Origin: Dermacoccus nishinomiyaensis
GTDB lineage: Bacteria > Actinomycetota > Actinomycetes > Actinomycetales > Dermatophilaceae
Direction of reading: 5' to 3'
Length of the DNA: 64,000 bases
Assembly: GCF_900447535.1 (NCBI RefSeq)
Contig: NZ_UFXX01000001.1
Location: 992,001-1,056,000 of the forward strand
How positions within the stretch are numbered: the first letter of the stretch is position 1; every line of letters begins with the position of its first letter. The notes beneath the pieces were generated by a model. It was not told the origin of the DNA. It saw only the letters and a list, made by a program, of their open reading frames with translations, and ran no database searches. This document shows positions 58,043-64,000 of this stretch, in pieces. A program made the translations under genes and the position numbers.

Positions 58043-59125
58043 GTGCGCGACTCCGCCGAAAACAAGCCCACCCTTGCTTCCACCCTGCGAGAGGGCGCAC
58101 GGGTCATGATTCGCCGGCGGCTGACAGCCGGCGAGATCGCCGCCGCCGCAGGCACGCTCGACGCGAACGCGACCCTGACGGACATCGTCGGCACCGTCCG
58201 CTCCGTCGACGTTGGCCATGTCGTCGTCGACACCCGGCGCGGCGAGGTGCGCGTCGCCATCACGCACATCGTGACGGCGAAGGCGCTCGGCCCACGCCCC
58301 GGCCGGCGTGGCGCGCCGCATCGCGCGGTCTCCGTCGAGGATCTCGAAGAGCTCATGACGGACGGCTGGCCGCCCCACGAACGTGAGTGGTTCGGACGCT
58401 GGATGCTGCGCGCTGCCGGCGGTTACACCGGGCGTGCCAACTCGGCTCTCGTCCTCGGCGAACCCGGCCCGTCGACGGCCGACGCGCTTGCCACCGTTCG
58501 ACGCTGGTATGACGCTCGAGCGCTGCCGCCCCTGATCCAGGTGCCTCTCTCACCCGGCTTCTCGGCCGACGACGACCCCCTCGTCCAGGAGGCCACCACT
58601 CTCGGCTGGGAGGCGCTCCGCCCGGTACGTGTCATGACGGCCGCGAGCGCCGACGTCGCTGCGGCTGCGCGGCGCACGTCGACCAGCTCGAGGCGCACGA
58701 ACGTCTCCCCCGCCCTCGACGACGCGTGGTGGTCGCTCGCCGATGACCGGGCCCGCACGCACGAGAGTGACGCCCGGCGCGTCCTGGAAGGCTCCGAGAA
58801 GCAGGTCTTCCTCGCGCTCACGCCGCCCGTTGACACGGACGGCATCACCTCCGGTGCGGCGGGCGCGCCCTCGGGAGCCGTCGCCCACGCTCGCCTGGCG
58901 CTGTCGCCGGGATGGGCCGGAGTGTTCGCCCTCGCCACCCGCCCCGACGTCCGCCGTCAGGGCCTCGCACGACAACTCCTGCGCGCCTGCGCCGACGAAG
59001 CGCTGCGCGCCGACGAGGCGTCGATGTACCTGCAGGTCGCCGCCGACAACGCACCGGCCATCGCTCTGTACGAATCGCTCGGCTTCACGACGCACCACAG
59101 GTACGTCTACCTCCAGCCGAACTGA
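58043..59125 (+). CDS. GNAT family N-acetyltransferase
   Basis: A 360-residue protein. Residues 1-100 form an Sm-like/beta domain (VGTVRSVDVGHVVVDTRRGE) as in a set of actinobacterial acetyltransferases beside fdxA; the C-terminal 150 residues hold a GNAT domain with the acetyl-CoA loop RRQGLARQLLRACADEAL and the terminal NAPAIALYESLGFTTHHRYV. The acceptor is unknown. GTG start immediately downstream of TAGTAT indicates a leaderless mRNA. Confidence 0.88.
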   Translation: MRDSAENKPTLASTLREGARVMIRRRLTAGEIAAAAGTLDANATLTDIVGTVRSVDVGHVVVDTRRGEVRVAITHIVTAKALGPRPGRRGAPHRAVSVEDLEELMTDGWPPHEREWFGRWMLRAAGGYTGRANSALVLGEPGPSTADALATVRRWYDARALPPLIQVPLSPGFSADDDPLVQEATTLGWEALRPVRVMTAASADVAAAARRTSTSSRRTNVSPALDDAWWSLADDRARTHESDARRVLEGSEKQVFLALTPPVDTDGITSGAAGAPSGAVAHARLALSPGWAGVFALATRPDVRRQGLARQLLRACADEALRADEASMYLQVAADNAPAIALYESLGFTTHHRYVYLQPN

Positions 59126-59156
59126 CCACCGAGGCACCGACCTCCGCGATCATCGC

Positions 59157-59188
59157 CCGGATTCGCGTCGCGCACGACGCGAATCCGG
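59157..59188. terminator. Bidirectional terminator, 14-bp perfect stem
   Basis: CCGGATTCGCGTCG, loop CGCA, exact complement. Between convergent GNAT and FAD/Fe-S genes. Confidence 0.8.
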
Positions 59189-59260
59189 TCAGAGATCCAC
59201 GCGCGCAGGCAGGGCGATGCCTCGAGAGACGCCGTTGACCCCCCTGCCCGCACTCAGGGC

Positions 59261-62197
59261 TCAGACGCCCTGACCACCTTGAGCGTCGTCGAGCAACTGC
59301 GCGAGGTGGATACCGCGATGTTCGGTGAGGTCGGCGATCTGGGTGCGGCACGAGAACCCATCGGCGAGCAGCGCAGCGTCGGGCTTGGCGTCCATCGCCG
59401 GCAGCAGCTGTTGTTCGGCGACCTTGACGCTCACCTCGTAGTGCCCCTGCTCGACGCCGAAGTTGCCTGCGAGGCCGCAGCATCCGCCGAGTTGCTGCAA
59501 GTTGGCGCCGGCGTCGCGCAACAGCGCGGCATCGGGCGACCAGCCCATCACCCCGTGATGGTGGCAGTGCGGCTGCGCGACCACGTCGACACCGGACAGG
59601 TCGGGCGCCGTCCACCGGTCGTCACCGGCGAGGAACTCCGCGAGCGTCGACGTCGAGCGCGCCACCAGCGCGGCGTCCTCGTCGCCGGGCAGTAGCTCGG
59701 CGGCGTCACCGCGCAGCACGGCCGTGCACGACGGTTCGAGCCCGATGACGGGCACGTGACGACGCACGACGGGCGCGAGGTCACCGATCAACCCGCGCAG
59801 TTGCTTCTTCGCCCCGTCGAGCTGGCCCGTGGAGATCCACGTCAGACCGCAGCAGCCGGCGCGTTCGACGACGAACGGTTCCCAGCCTGCGCGCCGCAGC
59901 ACACGAACCGCGGCCTGACCGACCTCGGGCGAGAAGTGGTCGGTGAACGTGTCGACCATGATGACGACGGCGTTGTCCGGCACCACGCCACGACGGTCGG
60001 CGTCCTCGAAGAACCCGACATCGTTCGTGCGGCACCAGTCACGGAACGACTCACGCGCCAACGACGGCACCGAGCGTCGCGGATCGACGCCGGCGAGCTT
60101 CTTGAGCACCGGCACCTTGCCCGTCACCGCGAGCGCCAGGTTGAACACGCCGGACGCCTTGTGTCCCAACCGAACCCAGCGCGGAAGCTGCCCCAACGCG
60201 TAGTGCGAGCGCGGACGCACGCGCCCCTTGTACGTCTGATGCAACACCTCCGACTTGAACGCGGGCATGTCGATACCCGTCGGGCAGTCCGATGTGCAGC
60301 CCTTGCACGACAGGCACAGATCGAGCGCCTCGTGCACCTCCGGCGAGCGCCAACCGTCGTTGACGAAACCGCCGGAGAGCCCGCCCTGCACCATCTCCTG
60401 CAGCAGCCGCGCGCGTCCGCGCGTCGAGTCCTTCTCGTCACCGGTCGCCGCGTAGCTCGGGCACATGACGTTCGTCGTCCCGATCGTGCTCGCGCGGCAC
60501 TTGCCGATGCCGGTGCAGCGGTGGACGGCGCGCGCGAAGTCGCCGCCGTCATGCGCGTACGCGAGTGCGAGGTCCTTCGTCAGTGGCGGTACGTGCGCCA
60601 TGCGGACGTCGGCCGCCGCCGGCGCGGGATCGACGAGGACGCCCGGGTTGAGCAGGTTCGTCGGGTCGAAGATCTCCTTGACGCCGGCGAACAACGCGAG
60701 CGCCTGCGACGAGTACATCGAGCTGAGGTACTCGCTGCGGGCGCGCCCGTCGCCGTGCTCACCGGACATCGACCCGCCGTAGCGCGCCACGAGCTGCGCC
60801 GACTCGTCGAGGAATTCGTGCAGCACCTGCGTGCCGCCCGGCGCGCTGAGCGGAAAGTCGATGCGGATGTGCAGGCACCCGTCGCCGAAGTGTCCATACG
60901 GCAACCCGGAGAGGTCGTAGGTGTCGAGCAACGCGTCGAAGTCACGCAGGTACGCGCCAAGCTTTTCGGGCGGGACGGCGGCGTCCTCCCAGCCGGGCCA
61001 CGCGGGCAGGTCCTTCGGCGAGCGCCCCGCAAGGCCGGCGCCGTCCTCACGCACCTTCCACAGCGCACTCGTCTCCGCGGCGTCGAGCACGACGCGCCCG
61101 TCGATCGCCCCGCAGCCGACGAGACACGCCTCGGCGCGCGCGAGCACCTCGTCGCGATCGTCGCCGGCGATCTCGACGAGCAGCCACCCCGACCCCTTCG
61201 GCAGCGCCGGGACGGCCTGCGCGCCGCGCCGCGCGATGAGGACGTCGACGAGCCGCCGGTCGATGCCCTCGCACGCCGTCGGCGTGAACTGACGCACGAG
61301 CGGCGCGGCGTCACCGGCGGCCGGCATGTCGTCGTAGCCGAGGACGACGAGGATGCGGAACGCCGGTTCCGTCACGAGCCCGACAGTGGCCTCCGTCAGC
61401 ACCCCGAGCGTGCCCTCGGTGCCGGCCATGAAGCGTGTGACGTCGAACCCGCGTTCCGGCAGCAGCGTCTCCATCGCGTAGCCGGAGACCTGACGATCGA
61501 AGCGCCCGAACTCCTGCCGGATCGTCGCGAGGTTCGCGCCGACGAGGTCGTCGAGGCGCCCAAGGGAGGGGTGCGCGGCGGTCAGCGCGTCGCGCGACGC
61601 CCCGTGATCGAGGCGCACGAGCTCGCCCCCCGCCGTCGCCATCTCGAGCGAGAGCAGGTTGTCGCTCGTCTTGCCATACGCGAACGCCCGCGACCCGCAC
61701 GCGTTGTTGCCGATCATCCCGCCGATCGTGCATCGCGTGTGCGACGACGGGTCCGGCCCGAAGCGCACCCCGTGCGGCAGTACCGCGCGCTGCAGGCTCT
61801 GATGCACCGCGCCGGGTTCGACGACGGCGCGCCGGTTCGCGACGTCGAGGTCGAGCACCTTGTTCATGTGCGTGCTGAAATCCATGACGATGCCGGGCCC
61901 GACGGCGTTGCCGGCGCATGACGTGCCCGCGCCGCGTGCGGTGATCGGCACGCCCAGACTGCGCGCGACGGCGAGGGTCTCGAGCACGTCATCGGTGTGG
62001 CGCGGACGCACGATCGCGCGCGGCAGCACGCGGTACAGGCTCGCGTCGCTCGAGTACGCGGCACGCTCGACACCGCTGACGAGGACGTCGGTGACCTCGT
62101 GATGACGCAGCTCGTGCGCGATGCGCCCGACGTCGATCGTGGCGGCATGCGCCGTGACGTCGGCGGCGGGCGTGAACGGGATGCTCGGCGTACTCAC
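59261..62197 (-). CDS. FAD-binding and (Fe-S)-binding oxidoreductase, D-2-hydroxyacid dehydrogenase type
   Basis: A 978-residue fusion. N-terminal FAD-binding PCMH domain (about 40-290; TARGAGTSCAGNAVGPGIV, GGMIGNNACGSRAFAYGKTS), FAD-oxidase C domain to about 540, then two 4Fe-4S motifs (GIGKCRASTIGTTNVMCPSY; CLSCKGCTSDCPTGIDMPAF) and two CCG domains (ERAGCCGLTW; LGGCCGLAGNFG). It oxidises D-lactate, glycolate or D-2-hydroxyglutarate and passes electrons to quinone or a ferredoxin/flavoprotein. Substrate not determined. Start GTG 62197; ribosome site weak. Confidence 0.9.
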   Translation of the reverse strand: MSTPSIPFTPAADVTAHAATIDVGRIAHELRHHEVTDVLVSGVERAAYSSDASLYRVLPRAIVRPRHTDDVLETLAVARSLGVPITARGAGTSCAGNAVGPGIVMDFSTHMNKVLDLDVANRRAVVEPGAVHQSLQRAVLPHGVRFGPDPSSHTRCTIGGMIGNNACGSRAFAYGKTSDNLLSLEMATAGGELVRLDHGASRDALTAAHPSLGRLDDLVGANLATIRQEFGRFDRQVSGYAMETLLPERGFDVTRFMAGTEGTLGVLTEATVGLVTEPAFRILVVLGYDDMPAAGDAAPLVRQFTPTACEGIDRRLVDVLIARRGAQAVPALPKGSGWLLVEIAGDDRDEVLARAEACLVGCGAIDGRVVLDAAETSALWKVREDGAGLAGRSPKDLPAWPGWEDAAVPPEKLGAYLRDFDALLDTYDLSGLPYGHFGDGCLHIRIDFPLSAPGGTQVLHEFLDESAQLVARYGGSMSGEHGDGRARSEYLSSMYSSQALALFAGVKEIFDPTNLLNPGVLVDPAPAAADVRMAHVPPLTKDLALAYAHDGGDFARAVHRCTGIGKCRASTIGTTNVMCPSYAATGDEKDSTRGRARLLQEMVQGGLSGGFVNDGWRSPEVHEALDLCLSCKGCTSDCPTGIDMPAFKSEVLHQTYKGRVRPRSHYALGQLPRWVRLGHKASGVFNLALAVTGKVPVLKKLAGVDPRRSVPSLARESFRDWCRTNDVGFFEDADRRGVVPDNAVVIMVDTFTDHFSPEVGQAAVRVLRRAGWEPFVVERAGCCGLTWISTGQLDGAKKQLRGLIGDLAPVVRRHVPVIGLEPSCTAVLRGDAAELLPGDEDAALVARSTSTLAEFLAGDDRWTAPDLSGVDVVAQPHCHHHGVMGWSPDAALLRDAGANLQQLGGCCGLAGNFGVEQGHYEVSVKVAEQQLLPAMDAKPDAALLADGFSCRTQIADLTEHRGIHLAQLLDDAQGGQGV

Positions 62198-62284
62198 GCG
62201 TTCATTGTGCCGCGCCGCACCTGGGCGCGTCGGGCAGCGTCGTAGATCAAGACAGGCCCCGGGTTCGTACGGCACAGTGGCGTC

Positions 62285-63241
62285 ATGACGACCGCGACGC
62301 ACGAAGCTACTGTCGAACAGACCTCCCTGACCACCGATGACGGCCTGACGCTCGCCGCGACGTGGCACCGACTCGCCGTCTCGTCGGCTGACGAATCGTC
62401 GGCTGGCGACTCGTCTGACGAAGGCATGCCAACCGGCCGCGCGCCGAAGCGTCCCGTCGTCATCGCGGTGCACGGCTACCCTGACGACCAGCGGGTCTGG
62501 GACGCGATGATCCCCCACCTCATCCCGCGCGCCGACGTCCTCACCTACGACACCCGCGGGTCGGGCCGTTCCGACGCGCCGCCGTCACACGACGGCTACG
62601 CACTCGACAAGTTGCGCCGCGACGTCGATCGGGCCGTCACCGCAGCCGCCGAGAACGGGCATGAGGTCCATCTGCTCGCCCACGACTGGGGTTCGATCCA
62701 GGCCTGGCAGGCCGTGACGGACGACGGCGCGGCCTCCTGCGTCAGCAGCTTCACGACGATCTCGGGCCCATGTCTCGATCATGCGTCGCGCTGGATGCAC
62801 GCGATGGCCCGTGGTTCGACCCACGATCGTCTGCTCCTCGCGCAGCAGGCCGCGTCGTCGACGTACATCGCGTTCTTCCAGACCCCGCTGCTTCCGGAAC
62901 TCGTCATCCGCAGCGGCGCGTTCGGCCGGCTGTTGCAGCGCGGCGACGGTGCCGAGCGCGAGCGCCGCGACATGCTCGATGGCCTCGAGCTGTACCGCGC
63001 CAACATGGGGCTGCGCCGGCACGGCTCCAGCGCGGACGCGACCTCCGGGCCACGTCGCACCGACGTGCCGACTCAGATCGTCGTGCCGACGAAGGACCGC
63101 TACGTCCGCGAACCCATCGCCACGTACGGCGCGGCCTACGCCGCGACGTCCCGCGTGCGGCGTCTCGACGCCGGGCACTGGGCCGTGCGCTCGCACGCCG
63201 GCGACGTCGCCGACCTGGTCATCGAGCACGCGGGCCTGTAA
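62285..63241 (+). CDS. Alpha/beta hydrolase, epoxide-hydrolase/dehalogenase-like
   Basis: A 318-residue enzyme. The oxyanion region is HGYPDDQRVWD, the nucleophile elbow AHDWGSIQAW has Asp rather than Ser, the acid is likely in PTKDRYV and the His in DAGHWAV. An Asp nucleophile followed by Trp is characteristic of epoxide hydrolases and haloalkane dehalogenases. A Ser/Asp-rich insert at about residues 33-47 (SSADESSAGDSSDEG) is unusual. Divergent from the hydroxyacid dehydrogenase gene. Substrate unknown. Confidence 0.85.
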   Translation: MTTATHEATVEQTSLTTDDGLTLAATWHRLAVSSADESSAGDSSDEGMPTGRAPKRPVVIAVHGYPDDQRVWDAMIPHLIPRADVLTYDTRGSGRSDAPPSHDGYALDKLRRDVDRAVTAAAENGHEVHLLAHDWGSIQAWQAVTDDGAASCVSSFTTISGPCLDHASRWMHAMARGSTHDRLLLAQQAASSTYIAFFQTPLLPELVIRSGAFGRLLQRGDGAERERRDMLDGLELYRANMGLRRHGSSADATSGPRRTDVPTQIVVPTKDRYVREPIATYGAAYAATSRVRRLDAGHWAVRSHAGDVADLVIEHAGL

Positions 63242-63257
63242 GACCGGCGCGCCGACA

Positions 63258-64000
63258 TCACGACGAGCCGACGCAGGTGATGATGTCGTCGGGTTGGTAC
63301 TTCGTGTGGATCTTGTCGGTGCGCACCACGTTCGAGCCCTTCTTGAGGGTGCGCCACACGTCGACCTGGAAGCCTGGCGTGCCGTTTCCGACGGAGTTCT
63401 CGCACCCCTTGACGTCCTTCACGGTGCGTTGCTTCGGCTGCACCACGTCGGTCTTCGGCCCCGTCTTCGTCGACACGTCGTACTGGCGTGTGCCGTAGAA
63501 GTCCATGACGACCTTGTTGCCGCTCGTGCCCGCCTTGATGAGGATGAGGTGGCCGGTGTCGTTCGTCCACGTGTTGTCGACGCCGGGGTTCCACAGGGTT
63601 GCCTCACGACCCATCGGGTAGCGATCGATGTAGACGTCGTGCGGGGTGTGCTCGTCGAGCTGCACGCCCGCGAAGAACGCCGTGTTGTAGAGCACCGTCG
63701 AGACCTGGGAGACGCCGCCGCCCATGCCGTCGACGTGGATGCCGCCCTGCAGCGTGCCCGCCTCGACGTAGCCCTTCTCCTTCGTCAACGAGTACCCCAG
63801 GGCACGCAACAGTGAGAACTGCTCACCGGGTCTGACCACCATCCCGTTGAGCGTCGCGAGCGCCGTCTCGATGTTGTGGGTGCGCGCGGCGTTCTCGGCG
63901 CCGCCGGGCAACTTGGACTCGAAGTGCGCCATCGACGTGGTGGGCAGCGACGAGACGTCGATGTCCTTCTCGGTCACCTGCGGCTGCATCGGCTTCATGG
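63258..64000 (-). CDS. VanW family protein, C-terminal part, cut by window edge
   Basis: At least 247 codons are visible; the gene begins beyond the right edge, so the ATG at 63998 is probably internal. The VanW domain shows RPGEQFSLLRALG, YVEAGTLQGGIHVDGMGGGV and SQVSTVLYNTAFFAGVQLDE, HTPHDVYIDRYPMGREATLW. VanW proteins are exported, wall-associated and of unknown activity, often with N-terminal peptidoglycan-binding domains; the tail here has two Cys (CENSVGNG and ITCVGSS) that may form a disulphide. Confidence 0.88.
   Translation of the reverse strand, partial: MKPMQPQVTEKDIDVSSLPTTSMAHFESKLPGGAENAARTHNIETALATLNGMVVRPGEQFSLLRALGYSLTKEKGYVEAGTLQGGIHVDGMGGGVSQVSTVLYNTAFFAGVQLDEHTPHDVYIDRYPMGREATLWNPGVDNTWTNDTGHLILIKAGTSGNKVVMDFYGTRQYDVSTKTGPKTDVVQPKQRTVKDVKGCENSVGNGTPGFQVDVWRTLKKGSNVVRTDKIHTKYQPDDIITCVGSS

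Overview
The window is a gene-dense, roughly 70% G+C chromosomal segment from an actinobacterium. The evidence is the WhiB7-type regulator, AdnAB-type recombination nuclease, DUF3117 and DUF3107 proteins, NDH-2, the actinobacterial DapD/DapC pair and many leaderless-looking transcripts. Absence of mycolate or mycobacterial markers and the overall gene set suggest Micrococcales (Dermacoccus/Janibacter-like), but genus is inference only. No rRNA, IS element, prophage, CRISPR array or secretion cluster is visible; this is mostly conserved core genome.

Layout. 1-8.2 kb: start of ndh (cut by the left edge), two adjacent FHA-domain genes (the second an Rv1747-like FHA-ABC exporter), an EEP phosphodiesterase/S4 RNA-binding pair, a secreted protein gene that looks frameshifted, a GT87 mannosyltransferase and the initiator tRNA with its own promoter and terminator. 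8.4-19.6 kb: a block with the same gene content as the mycobacterial Rv3193c-Rv3200c neighbourhood: PPA1309 protein, PDZ-Lon protease, zincin-like protein, Nudix, YgjP-type metallopeptidase, E1/cyclodehydratase-like protein, whiB7 with an attenuator leader, uvrD2, nudC and a degenerate aminoglycoside-phosphotransferase-like protein. 19.6-34 kb: adnB-adnA, an alkyltransferase-like (ATL) protein, a MoeB/ThiF-rhodanese protein, a TetR regulator, DUF3107, GlsB, a ferritin-like protein, a DEAD-box RNA helicase and an AI-2E exporter (compare Rv3201c-Rv3211). 34-41 kb: PHP phosphoesterase, membrane protein, lipoprotein, ThrE exporter, M24 peptidase and L,D-transpeptidase.

41-58 kb matches the mycobacterial Rv1232c-Rv1177 order: an overlapping operon of an unknown protein, an MgtE-N/CBS protein and DUF1003; mrp; sigE-rseA-tatB; O-methyltransferase; DUF3117; enoyl-CoA hydratase; tagA-divIVA-like-LOG-dapE; dapD; gltA; dapC; fdxA. 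dapE, dapD and dapC supply diaminopimelate and lysine. 58-64 kb: GNAT acetyltransferase, a large FAD/Fe-S D-2-hydroxyacid dehydrogenase, an epoxide-hydrolase-like enzyme and the C-terminal part of a VanW protein cut by the right edge.

The least explained feature is a roughly 240-bp intergenic structure between dapC and fdxA made of 19-bp repeats in two oppositely oriented blocks, with a further solo copy 8 kb away after the enoyl-CoA hydratase gene. Other points of interest are the whiB7 leader with a stop codon in the loop of one hairpin and an attenuator hairpin behind it, at least a dozen genes with a -10-like hexamer 6-7 nt before the start codon (leaderless transcripts), and several enzymes of recognisable fold that lack their family catalytic residues.
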